NCBI GenBank assembly: GCA_030710605.1
Contig: CP092886.1
Coordinates: 48,337,794-48,401,793, forward strand
Reading direction: 5' to 3'
Origin: Cordylochernes scorpioides
Taxonomy: Eukaryota > Arthropoda > Arachnida > Pseudoscorpiones > Chernetidae
Length of the DNA: 64,000 nucleotides
Shown here: positions 1 through 9,835 of the stretch, in pieces
How positions within the stretch are numbered: position 1 is the stretch's first letter
Layout: each line of letters opens with the position of its first letter
Notes under the pieces: generated by a model
The model's database searches: none
What the model saw: only the letters and a program-made list of their open reading frames with translations
Told to the model about the DNA's origin: nothing
Program-made: the position numbers and the translations under genes

Positions 1-180
1 GGCCAGGGGACCATATTATCGAGGAACCACCAGGAGAGGGCATAGAAAGACTACTGGAAAGCTGCAGGACATCAGGGGACCATATCTGCAAGGGCTACAG
101 CACTGACCAGGAGTCAAGATAGCAAATGTAAATATCTTTGTTTACTTTTACTGTTGTTATTTATTGAAGTTGTAAATAAA
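1..180 (+). other. Open-frame tail running in from outside the window, unidentified
   Basis: A reading frame is open from base 3 to a TAG at 120-122, followed by an AATAAA at 175-180 and another at 244. It could be the 3' end of a gene or of a retroelement that starts outside the window. The short peptide (contains GDHICKGYSTDQESR) matches nothing I recognise. The TAG-rich simple repeat at about 250-300 after the second AATAAA would suit a non-LTR element tail, but that is inference. Confidence 0.2.
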
Positions 181-378
181 AATATATAAATAGATTGACC
201 ATTCGCTACACTTTTTAGAGAAAAAAATGTAACCTTTTTCAAAAATAAAGTTTTAGTAGTAGTAGTGTGTGTAGTAGTATTAGTGTATAGCAGTAGTATA
301 AATATAATAGTAGTAATGATAGGAATGAATATAAGAATTATTTTAAAGTAATTTTAGAATGATCATTTTCAAACTCCA

Positions 379-419
379 GAATATGCTAATTATCCTGTTA
401 TCAGATAATTAGCATATTC
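379..419. repeat. Short perfect hairpin, 15-bp arms
   Basis: The arm GAATATGCTAATTAT (379-393) is followed after 11 nt by its exact reverse complement (405-419). It lies about 110 bp outside the CTAG end of the Helitron-like copy at 533. No function is evident. Confidence 0.6.
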
Positions 420-532
420 CAGGTAAGAAATTATGAAACTTAATTTACTCAAGACTCACTCTTCATCCTGTCAACGTTTCATCTATGAAGTTAATTGGTA
501 ATTGTGTGAACGCATGCGGAATATAAGTAATA

Positions 533-1510
533 CTAGACGAATGACCTGGCTTTACCCGAGAATTCCCCCGAGTGCAATTTCCTTCATACTGAAAGTACAT
601 CAATAATAAATAGTAGAAGTGCCATAGAATAGCAATACAGAAGTAACACATAAACCACAGGCAAAAATTGTGAGTGATGGCAAAAATTGTATTATATTAG
701 TGTTTAGGTATTTGATTTAATTATTTTTTTGCAATCCATTTAGTTGTTTCAAAATCAATATAGTTTAAATAGATGGCAGCTTTTCCACCCAACCCCCGAG
801 GTGCCCACCCCAGCGCATTAACCCTTGAAATTGCCTGAGTTGAGTGAGTGACTGCGATGGACCTTGACTGCGATGTCCATCTTCTCAGTAAGAATAAGAA
901 AAAATAGGTTTATAAAAAAATTAATCCAAAATACTGGCATGTAAATATTTTTCTGTAAAAAAATAAAAGAGCAAATGGAAATTAGGTAAACATATGTGTT
1001 TGCTAATGACTGCGACTGCATTTTAAAACGATTTTTTTAAGTGATAAAAAAAAAATAAAGGCCAGAATAAAATTAATAAAAATTACGAAAGCCATTATTT
1101 ACATACAGTAACGCTAATTTTGTAGTTTTTTTTTCAAATTGCATTGTGTGCACTTACCGTAACTTAGTAATATAAATTTCTCTCTCAATATTCAATACTT
1201 TTGTAAAAAAAAAAATTAACACTCGTATAAAAAAATATTTCAAAAAAAGTACGCACAAGCAACTTGAAAAAAATGCAGAACGCTCATTGGTCGCTTAATT
1301 GGCCTGGTGATGTTACTTCGCCTCGAATTTACTCCGCGTAAAAAAAAGTTCTTCAAATATTAGTCAAAAATACTAATCAAAATATAGCCGAAAATTTTCC
1401 TCAGGTTTATAAAAAGCGACATGCAAAAATTGGTACCAATTGGTTCAGTAGTTTTTGAGTTTATCGCGAAACAGACAACAGACATTGACTTTTATATATA
1501 AGAAGAAAGA
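533..1510 (-). mobile_element. Helitron-like non-autonomous element, copy A
   Basis: Read on the minus strand, this about 980-bp unit starts TCTTTCTTCTTATATATAAA, soon followed by AGTCAATGTCTGTTG and a CTCAAAAACTACTG stretch. It ends in a GC-rich segment and CTAG at 533-536. The flanks are A before TC and T after CTAG on that strand, which fits the Helitron habit of inserting between A and T without duplicating the target. Copies B (1682) and C (25455) share most of the length. No Rep/helicase ORF is present, so it would depend on an autonomous relative elsewhere. Assignment rests on termini and sequence style, not on a protein. Confidence 0.6.
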
Positions 1511-1681
1511 TAAAAATTCGCCTCTAATTGTGCGCTAATTGCTTATTTCGATCGTTGAAACAATGGCAATTATATTGGTCAGACACAGACTCTATATATT
1601 ATTGAAATTTCATCTTGACAGATAAAACATTGTCGAATATCTGAACAAAACAAACAAACATTTCTTCATTTTATATATATA

Positions 1682-2425
1682 CTAGAAGAATGACCCGACT
1701 TCGCCCGAGAATTCCCTCGAGCGCAATTTCCTTCATACTGAAAGTACATCAATAATAAATAGTAGAAGTGCCATAGAATAGCAATACAGAAGTAACACAA
1801 AAACCACAGGCAAAAAGTGTGTGTGATGGCAAAAATTGTATTATATTAGTGTTTAGGTAATTGATTTAATTATTATTATTATTATATATATATATATTAT
1901 TTTGAAAACCATTTAGTTGTTTCAAAATCAATATAGTTTAAATAGATAGCAGCTTTTCCACCCAACCACCGAGGTACCCGCCCCAGCGCATTAACCCTTG
2001 AAAATGCCTGAGTTGAGTGAGTGACTGCGATGGATCTTAATGCGATGCCCATATTCTCAGTAAGAATAAGATTAAATAGGTTTATAAAAAAATAATCCAA
2101 AATGCTAGCATGTAAATATTTTCTGAAAAATAAAAGAGCACATGGAAATTAGGCAAACATATGTGTTTGCTAATGACTGCGACTGCATTTTAAACGATTA
2201 AAAAAAAAAAAGCCAGAACAAAAATTAGCAAAAAATACGAAAGCCATTATTTACATACAGTAACGCTAATTTTGTAAAGTTTTTTAAAATTGCAATGTGT
2301 GTACTTAACGTAACTTAATAACGAAAATTTCTCTATCGATACTCAATACTTTTGTAAAAAAAATTAACAATCGTGTATAAAAAGATATTTAAAAAAAAAA
2401 GTACGCAAGCAACTTGAAAAAAAAA
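1682..2425 (-). mobile_element. Helitron-like element, copy B, 5'-truncated
   Basis: Same family as copy A; its CTAG end is at 1682-1685, only about 170 bp from the 5' end of copy A. The internal order is the same: poly-A stretches, a GTACGCAAGC segment and the TTTACATACAGTAACG block. Similarity stops near 2425, inside the segment that reads on to TGCAGAACGCTCATTGG in copy A, and LINE sequence follows at once. Either the LINE inserted here or a deletion joined the two. The missing Helitron 5' part does not reappear after the LINE. Confidence 0.55.
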
Positions 2426-2429
2426 AAGC

Positions 2430-4790
2430 AGCTCTTCGTCTTCGCTTCAGGGGAACGTCGTCGAAAACTTTCTACGACAGCGCAGGTCGAATAATTACGG
2501 GACCAGCGGTGAGAGAAATGGCTTTCGTCAACCTAAAGGAGCGCTTTTCCCACCCTTCGTGCTCATCGGAGCACATCTATTGTTTCCTCCTAGCTATGGG
2601 ATCGGCGAGGAAGAGATTTTTGCTGCCATCGGCCGTCTGCCAACTGGGAAAGCGGCCGCGTGGGATGACTTGCCTTGCGAGCTCTTCAGGGGTTTCGAAG
2701 ATTTCTTCGCAAGTGCGCTCCGTCGGGTCTTCGAGGCGTCCCAGTTCTGCGGCGCTCTGCCCTCTTCCATGCGGCGCAGCGAAATTTACCCGATAGAAAA
2801 ACCACACGGTGGTTCAGGCCTAGCCGGACTTCGACCTCTATCATTGCCAACCGACGGACTACAGAGTCATCAGCGGGGTTCTCTACTGGCGACTACGACG
2901 TCATCTCCTGGATATCGTACCTGAATGCCAGAGCAACGCCGTTCCAGGTAGAACACCAGCCTGTAACATAGCCCGCGTAACTGACGAAGTTGCCACTGCC
3001 TGCAGAGATGAAACCCCGCTGGCAGTTGTCGCCACCGACTTAGAGTCAGCGTTTGACACGCTAGACAGAGGCTTCCTGGTGTCAATTCTTCTCTCCGTCG
3101 GTCTGCCGCTGGTCTTCGTGGGGTGGGTGAGTGCTTCTGCTCTACGCTGGGGCCGAGGCGAAGGCGAGAATAGAAGGAATTGGAATAACTCCCCTGTTCC
3201 ACATGCTCAACGGAGTGAGGCAAGGATGCGCTGCCAGCTCAGCGTTCTTCACCATCTCCACCGGTCCCCTCCTGCTTCGCAAGGAGCAGCTACTCGGCTG
3301 GGATAATGTCCTGGCGTACGCCGACGACATCGTCCTACTTATCCGCGAGGATGGGCAGCTAGAGGTCGTCAAGAAGATCTTCGAGTACTTCAGGCATGCG
3401 TCAGGAATAAGAGTCAACTTCGGCAAGAGCCAGGGCCTCTGGTGCGGGATATGGAGGAACCACACCGACTCCCCGTTGGACATCTTCTGGAACAGGGAGA
3501 AAATCAAATCCTAGGGACCATAGTGACCTCTGGTGTGGGAACTTTGGCCCAAGACCAACATCTGCAGGAGTTACTGGAGAGGGCCATTGCTAAGTGGTCC
3601 CCCTTTGTCCGCGGTCTCTCACTTGCTGGTCGAGCAAAACGGCCAGTAGCCTGGTGCTCTCGGCCATCTACTATCACCTCCAGACTTACCTGCCCAGCGA
3701 GACCACCATCGCAAGACTGCAGGTAAGATTGGCCCGATTCGTATGGGGGCACGATCGAACCTCATGACTTCCCGGCAGCATTCTAGCGCGGCCAATCTCC
3801 GTGGAAGGCATGGGAATTCTCGACGTCGGCACTCAGCTCCGGCTTTCGTGCCTCAAGGGCGTCCAGACAGCACTGCGTGGAGGCCGCAACTCTCACTCTT
3901 GGCTCGCCGAGAGCGGGTTGTGGCTGTCTCCTGCGTCTACTCCTGGCACCTGGCTTCCCCCGCGGCGTCGTCGGAGTCTTCACCTCTTCGAAGCTGCCGC
4001 GGAGATCATAGAGCTGAACAACCGGATCCTACAACCAGCACTCCTCCAGGCTCTTCGAGTCGTGGGCGACTGCCGTTTCCTGCGGCCCCCTGAGCTCCTG
4101 GCTCCTACAAGATGGGGGCTGGCGCATTGGAGAACTAACCAGGCTACTACAAATATCAGCATCGCTACGCGTGGCGCCCTCACAGACGTCGCTTCTCTGG
4201 GGATCTTTGCTCACGCCTGGTCACCCTAGAATGCCCGGAGACGTTATCGTGTCGCTAGCCTGGCGAACGCAATCGCGGTGCGCGGGACGACCAACGCCTT
4301 CCAGCGCCTAACAACCGCACTGTCCACCGCATGCTGGAGCGTCCATGCCTGGCTGCACTGCCCATCACCCAGCTGCTAGGACGGTGGCTCCCCCACGTCA
4401 GTATCCCCATCTCTATCAGCTGGTCTTCTCTCCGGCGATGTGCCTTCTCGGGGCACAATGCTGACGTTGCCGTGCGGCTGGCCCTGCATCGCCTGTGGGT
4501 CCGGAGACCTGTCACTGTTTCTGTAGGCGGATCAGGCCAGTCATCGTGGAGGCCCTCAACATCATCCAGCGGCCCCCTGACCTGCAGAGGGGGATCTTTG
4601 GGCATGACCTGGAGGACGACACCTTGGCCATCATGGCGTCTGCCAAGACCCGCATCTACAAGCACTTCCTGGGCCTGGAGATGCAGGGAGTCCAGGGCGA
4701 CCCCCTCATCGTCTGGAGGAGGACCTTATCAAGGTGGTGGAGCCTCCCTAGCTCCTAAAATCATTGTAGATTCCCATATTTTATTCATTT
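2430..4790 (+). pseudogene. LINE copy 1: broken non-LTR reverse transcriptase ORF2
   Basis: Decayed ORF2 of a non-LTR retrotransposon, read across several frames. Recognisable RT pieces in order are a LRPLSLPT-like fingers motif near 2830, motif A ATDLESAFDTLDRGF near 3030-3075, motif B GVRQGCAASSAFF near 3210-3250, and motif C NVLAYADDIVLLIR at 3306-3347. The thumb/C-terminal part follows to about 4200, then a Cys/His-rich segment near 4440-4530 and the C-terminus SRWWSLPSS ending at 4758. The same C-terminus is present in LINE copy 2. The endonuclease domain is absent, so the copy is 5'-truncated. Multiple frameshifts (for example near 2900, 3130 and 3515) make it non-functional. GC content is far above the surrounding DNA. 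The clade is not resolvable by eye; R1/I-like groups are candidates. Confidence 0.8.
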
Positions 4791-4886
4791 TTATTATATA
4801 TATATATAAGACGAATAATCCTTTCAATATATTATAATAACGATTAGATTCGATAAGGATAAGTTTCTTTATTTGTAAAATTAATT

Positions 4887-4919
4887 CGAGCTTTCGGGCG
4901 CAAGCTGCCCTTCTACAGG
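4887..4919 (-). ncRNA. Hammerhead-like motif (family 2), left palindrome arm
   Basis: Mirror copy of the motif at 5358-5390: core CUGUAGA, stem II GGGC/GCCC, GAAA, then AGCUC. Position 6 of the usual CUGANGA core is U, so activity is doubtful. Confidence 0.4.
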
Positions 4920-5357
4920 AATAAAGGATACAATTTCAAATAAACATGTATGTACAAATATATATATTTTCTTTAAATGATATCTTGCTCTGGTCTTGTA
5001 TAGCGTGAGTGGATCACATGCCCGCGTGATTTAGTTTAAATCAAAGAAAAGCCCTGATAAAGAGAGGTGTGTTGCCCCTAAAAATACTGGTCGATTAATA
5101 AACTTATATCCAATATATGCCCCATATCTATCTATACATACATAGATAGATATGGGGCATATATTGGATATAAGTTTATTAATCGGCCAGTATTTCTAGG
5201 GGCAACACGCCTCTCTTTATCAGGGCTTTTCTTTGATTTAAACTAAATCACGCGGGCATGTGATCCACTCACGCTATACAAGACCAGAGCAAGATATCAT
5301 TTAAAGAAAATATATATATTTGTACATACATGTTTATTTGAAATTGTATCCTTTATT

Positions 5358-5390
5358 CCTGTAGAAGGGCAGCTTGCGCCCGAAAGCTCG
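5358..5390 (+). ncRNA. Hammerhead-like motif (family 2), right palindrome arm
   Basis: CCTGTAGAAGGGC, loop AGCTTGC, GCCCGAAA, then AGCTCG. Laid on the hammerhead fold, stem I pairs ATTC (just upstream) with GAAT (just downstream), stem II is GGGC/GCCC, stem III is the self-complementary AGCU, and the cleavage triplet would be CUC. The U-turn reads CUGU instead of CUGA. The same substitution recurs in the copies at 32.4, 36.4, 38.0 and 49.3 kb. Confidence 0.45.
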
Positions 5391-5440
5391 AATTAATTTT
5401 ACAAATAAAGAAACTTATCCTTATCGAATCTAATCGTTAT

Positions 5441-5445
<5 letters not shown>

Positions 5446-5479
<34 letters not shown>
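5446..5479. repeat. (TA)n microsatellite
   Basis: About 17 TA repeats adjoining the right arm of the palindrome. Confidence 0.95.
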
Positions 5480-5482
<3 letters not shown>

Positions 5483-5592
5483 TAGAATTGACTAATTGTC
5501 AATAAAATTATTTCAAATGTCAATGTCTACCGGTAGACTACCCTGCTGGTCCAGGTAGCGCCGGAGGAAAGCAGCCCTCCCCTTCGAACACC

Positions 5593-6040
5593 ATGCCGGC
5601 TGTAACACCATCGCCAGCCGCAGCTTCAGCATCAACTCCAACTGCATCGCCAGCTCCACCTGTAGCTCCTTCAACTGCTGCAGAGACCCTACCTGCTGCT
5701 TTTACGGACCCAGTCCCTCCTACATCAAAGGTGTCCAGCGACGTTCGGAAGAGACAATCATCTTCACAGAAAAAGCTCAACCAGACCCGGCATCAGCTCA
5801 ACGAACTCCTTGAGCGCATTCTCAGCAACATCTTGGACCAGTCTGGGCTCGAAAGAGGTGGTCTTGGAGGCACTAACCTCTATCCCCGGTCTGAAGAGCC
5901 TGCAAAACAAGATGGGGAGCGAGCAGAAGACCGCGCTCAACAATACTGCCCAGAAGCTGATCGACGCCCTGCCCGACTCCAACTCCGCTATTTACAAGCG
6001 CCTATCGGACGTCCGTGTCAAGACGAGGAGCGCCCAATGA
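5593..6040 (+). pseudogene. LINE copy 2 ORF1 (gag-like), frameshifted
   Basis: The open frame begins with an Ala/Pro/Ser/Thr-rich stretch (residues 1-45), then a charged segment (KRQSSSQKKLNQ). The continuing ORF1 frame shifts near 5800 into a frame with LKSLQNKMGSEQKTALNN and ends in KTRSAQ at 6040. Its TGA overlaps the ORF2 ATG as ATGA (6037-6040), an arrangement used for termination-reinitiation in several non-LTR elements. I see no zinc knuckle in what remains, so identification as ORF1 rests on position and the overlap. Confidence 0.55.
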
Positions 6041-8159
6041 GCTTCCTTCAGGCATCCATCAACGCCCGCGGACTCGCCGTTGGCGAGAGGAGCATTGAGC
6101 TCTGTCACTTCCTGCATCCACATCGCGTAGACGTCGCCTTTGTCCAGGAGACCAACGCCAGGTCGAAGGGCGCCATTCAAAATCTGTGTCTGGGCTACAG
6201 CGCCGTCATCGTGCCCCCCCCCGCAGCCCTCAGAGGTTCGGGCCTCGCCAACCTCTTCGCCCCGGGGGTCGCTGTCCTGCGGCAGCGCGTCCTGTGGCCG
6301 GGCAACATCTCCATCGTCTCCATCGACGTCCGTGGCCAGGAAGTGCGCATGATCAACTGTCACCTTTCACACATCCCTCGCGAGCGGCTCGAACAGCTGG
6401 AGTCCATCACGGCAGCCGCAATCCAGGAAGTAGCCTGGGTGGTGGGCGACCTCAACATCGACGAACAAAGCACGAACGACACAACATCCGGCTCGGTGGA
6501 GTCCCTCACGGAGCTGATGGATTAGACATCCCTCGTCGATGCGGCTACCCTCTTTGACGCTAGAAACCTTCTATCCAGAGTGGCCTACTGCGACATCTGA
6601 ATCTATCTATGGAGAAGCTGGTCCAAGATCAAGGCCGAACTCCTGGCAGAGGTGAGATCCCTCCATGTCCCACGCATCGCTGATGACAATCACATCGCGC
6701 GCACCAGGGGGTTTTTGCAGGCCAAACTAGAAGAAGCGTCGTCAGCAGCCGATTATCCATCGCTGCCCGACCTCGGGCGTTCGCTTCGAGCCCGACGGCC
6801 CGCTGGCACGAACATCCGCGATGAGAATGTAAACATCATCGAAGGCGGGGAGCTCCGACGACGAGCATTCTCTATCTTCCAGCGCCGCTTTGCCCGTGGC
6901 TCCAGCGACCCCATCGCCTTCGCTGAGTTTATCCGGGGGACAACCACCACCTTCACCCTGGAAGATGATGATCCACTGCTGCGTCCTGAGATCACCGGCT
7001 CAGAGATCGCGGTGACCATCCGTCGACTGCCCGGCCATCCGCTCGGAAGGGCTCCCGGGTGGGGCGACTTGCCCAGTGAGTTCCTGATCGCCTACGAAAA
7101 TTTCTTCGTAGAGGCTCTAAGGCGAGTCTTCGAGGCCTCCCAACTCCGCGTGGCCTTGCCTTTATCGTTCCGGCGCAGCACCATCTGCCTCGTCCCCAAG
7201 TACAACGGTGGCCCCGGGCTCAGCGGCTTCAGACCAATATCTCTCCCCACGGCGGACTACCGCGTCCTGTGCAACATCCTCCTCCAGCGTCTGCGGACAC
7301 ATCTTCCCGTCTTGGTACCTCGGTGCCAGACGTACGCAGTCCCGAGAATATCTCCCAGTTGGAACGCGGCGCGAATAACCGACGAGGTCGATATGGCTGA
7401 GAGGAACGGGTCGGAGCTGGCTGTCATCTCGACGGACCTAGAATCCGCCTTCGACACCCTGGACCAGTGCTTTCTTGTGTCCCTGATGGTCTCCCTGCGG
7501 TTGCCACCTGCCTTCATCAAGTGGTTTCTCCTCCTGTATGCCGGGGCGGACGCGGCGGTGCGTGCCGGAGGCCTTCACACAAAGCCCTTCCATCTGCTAA
7601 ACGGGGTGAGGAAGGGCTGCGCTGTCAGCGCCGCTGTGTTCAGTCTCGCCACTGGCCCTCTCTTGGTGCGCCTTGAGCGAGCGCTTGGCCCCGGAAACGT
7701 CCTCGCCTACGCCGACGACATCGTGCTGCTCATCAGGCGCGACGAGCTCTTCGACGTGGTGAGCACTATCTTCGAGGACCTCCGGCCTGGCTTCGGGAAT
7801 AAGTGTCAACTTCGCGAAGAGCAGGGGCCTATGGTGCGGCGCTTTGCGGGCCCTCACCGACGCGCCGCTCGGCATCCCCTGGACATCGGGGCAGCTACGG
7901 GTACTGGGTTGCATTATAACACAAGCAAGGACATCCTCCGCCCAGGAACAACATCTCCTCGCACTGCTCGACTTTCAGAGCTGGATCTTCGGGCATGACC
8001 AGGAGAACGACGCCCTGGCCATCCTGGCGTCTTCCAAGACAATCATCTATAAGCACTTCCCCTGGGCCTGGAGATGCAGAGGGTCCAAGAAGACCCCCTC
8101 CTGGTCTGGAGCAGAATCTTCTCTAGGTGGTGGAGCCTCCCCAGCTCATAAACCATTGT
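6037..8159 (+). pseudogene. LINE copy 2 ORF2: endonuclease plus reverse transcriptase, broken
   Basis: The start ATG at 6037 overlaps the ORF1 stop. The N-terminal APE endonuclease (6037-6525) has FVQET with the metal-binding Glu and VGDLNID near the usual GDFN position. The frame then meets TAG at 6523 and TGA at 6598, and the endonuclease C-terminus (SDH motif) appears deleted. The same frame resumes to about 7790 with the RT: FRPISLPTADYRVL (fingers), STDLESAFDTLD (motif A), GVRKGCAVSAAVF (motif B), YADDIVLLIRR (motif C with both catalytic Asp). A frameshift near 7790 moves the protein to the +1 frame (ALTDAPLGIPWTSGQ onward). A large part of the thumb is missing before GHDQENDALAI, and another shift near 8060 leads to the SRWWSLPSS end. 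In life it would have nicked target DNA and reverse-transcribed its own RNA. Confidence 0.85.
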
Positions 8160-8215
8160 AAATTCTCATTACTTTTCATTTATTCATTTAAAATGTATTA
8201 TTGACTAGATTACAA

Positions 8216-9164
8216 TAAAAGTGTTTCTATTCTCTATATCTCTAATTGAAAGACAATTTTATTTCAAAGTTTTTTTCCGCCGTATCATCGATGTTCAAAA
8301 ATCATTGTATAACGTACTCGGCATCAAAGGTGTCCATTGTATTCTGCCGCTCATTGGCTCTTTCTAGTGGTGACGCATGCTTATTTCATTTATTTTCTTT
8401 CGTCTTAGAGTGTGGAAGGCTAGGTCTCTCCGGCTGCAAACAACGCCAGTCGGTCACCTTACCCAGGTGCCCTTTCTGACCTTATTGATCGATCGGACGC
8501 ATGCGCGAACTCTCCGGAGAAGACGTTCGATTTCCTTCTAAGAAGCAGAAGAACCGCCATCATCTCTCGATCGATCGCGCCATTTTCCTGAGCCCAAAAG
8601 GTTGCACCGGATGAAATTTGCCAGCTAGTTTAAAAATTTAAATAGTATTTTTAAAGCACCATTTATAAATATATTTCACTTACAATATATTGATTAAAAA
8701 ATAATGTGTCGTGTTTTTTACGTAAAAATGAACAAAATAAAACATACTCGTATACTAGTTTTTTTTTTCATTAAAAGCGTCGAATCAAGTGTTAAATGTT
8801 TTAATTTAAAACATCAAATATCTCGCAAGTGTTAAATGTTTTCAAATTAATGAATCAAATCAAGTGCTATTATATTAATATAGTTTATATTTTAAAAATA
8901 CCAGTTAAACACCATTAAGATAACAATGCTATTTACTTAAAATTGACTTGAAACTGAACAGACGTGGAGGACACCTTGTGGACCTACTACCATCTTTTAC
9001 ACTCAGTTTCCCATACATCATCCAACTTGGTGTTTTGATCAGATAATTGTGTCTTCTCTACTCTTTGGATCTCGACCAGCAAAAATATTCCATAAACGTC
9101 TACTTACAGAATTAAGTACATACGCGTAGAGTTGAACCCACGTATATATGAAACTAGACATGTA
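8216..9164. other. No recognisable gene
   Basis: A GC-richer stretch at about 8330-8620 contains paired GATCGATCG motifs but no convincing ORF or splice structure. An AT-rich part follows, in which CAAGTGTTAAATGTTTT occurs twice about 40 bp apart (near 8788 and 8827). Confidence 0.5.
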
Positions 9165-9330
9165 GTTTTAAATGAGGTCAGGTATTTTATCAAAAACAAA
9201 ATAGGCATATCCTGACCGCTCATGAGCGTTTTAGATGGCAGAGCGTCATCTAGTAGAACAGAAATAAACTGTGTCGTCCAAATATCAGGGAATGGGTTAA
9301 TATAAATGTTTAGTTGATTTCTGTGGCGCT
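9165..9330 (-). mobile_element. Remnant of the family 1 hammerhead-unit tail
   Basis: On the minus strand this reads CTAGATGACGCTCTGCCATC, then a TCATGAGCGG/GGTCAGGATATGCC segment. It matches the 3' part of the foldback element at 14.2-14.3 kb (CTAGATGGCGCTCTGCCATC, then GGTCAGAAGATGCC). The ribozyme part is not preserved. Confidence 0.55.
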
Positions 9331-9679
9331 TAGTTTTAGCGTCTATTTTGCCGGGAAAGGCGACCTTTATTTTTATAGATAAATTTCCTCCCGACAAAAT
9401 TTACATATATATAACAAAGCTGCGGGACAATGGTGTTCATGTACCAGAAGAGGCACCTCTCCCTTTAAATGATCGTTCAAATTTACCATACAGGTGGTTA
9501 TGAAATCGAATACTGTACCACTGTACTAATGAGGGACAAACCCCTAAATTATAGTATACAGGTTGGCTTTTTGTCTGAATTTGTCAAAACTGGTGGTGTG
9601 GGGCTGATAATTTATCATCACTAGTAAAGTTTTTCTACTAGGGTGATGCATAGTGTCATCGGTCTGATGCGCATTTAAA

Positions 9680-9835
9680 ATTTTAAAAGTTGCTGATGGC
9701 TTACGCCATCCATCGAAATAAATATCAACTATTCAACTTCATTTGCACGATAAGGAGATGCCTTTTTATTAATATATCCACATTATCCAATACAATTTTA
9801 CAATTGTACTATTTTTTCATATATAATATATATAT
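9680..9835. mobile_element. Rearranged family 1 hammerhead-unit fragments
   Basis: Bases 9685-9740 resemble the minus orientation of the unit (GTTGCTGATGGCTTACGCC, ATAAATATCAACTATTC). From about 9745 the text switches to the plus orientation (GCACGATAAGGAGATGCC). This head-to-head joint is also seen intact at 25.2-25.4 kb. It is decayed and has no ribozyme. Confidence 0.5.

Larger units (their letters stand above)
4830..5447. repeat. Near-perfect palindrome, 306-bp arms, 6-nt spacer
   Basis: Bases 4830-5135 and 5142-5447 are reverse complements about the spacer ACATAC (5136-5141). I see only four differences by eye: three substitutions in the block that ends at about 5100 and one near the outer end. 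Each arm carries a family 2 hammerhead-like motif near its outer end, pointing outward, followed by an AATAAAGAAACTT segment shared with other foldbacks in the window (32.2, 36.3 and 49.2 kb). It sits between two LINE copies and is bordered by (TA)n on the right. Most likely it is a recently inverted-duplicated terminal repeat of a PLE-type element. Confidence 0.9.
5536..8215 (+). mobile_element. LINE copy 2 (APE-type non-LTR retrotransposon), defective
   Basis: A longer relative of LINE copy 1 with ORF1, an AP-endonuclease domain, reverse transcriptase and the same SRWWSLPSS C-terminus and 3' UTR start (AACCATTGTAAATTCTCAT, compared with AAATCATTGTAGATTCCCAT in copy 1). It follows the palindrome and (TA)n directly. 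It is defective through frameshifts, two in-frame stops and an internal deletion. Coding frames are described in the next two entries. Confidence 0.8.

Noticed and set aside
4331-4837. 168-codon plus-strand ORF in LINE copy 1
   Set aside because: The frame matching the LINE C-terminus (ending SRWWSLPSS) is a different one; this is an out-of-frame shadow in GC-rich DNA.
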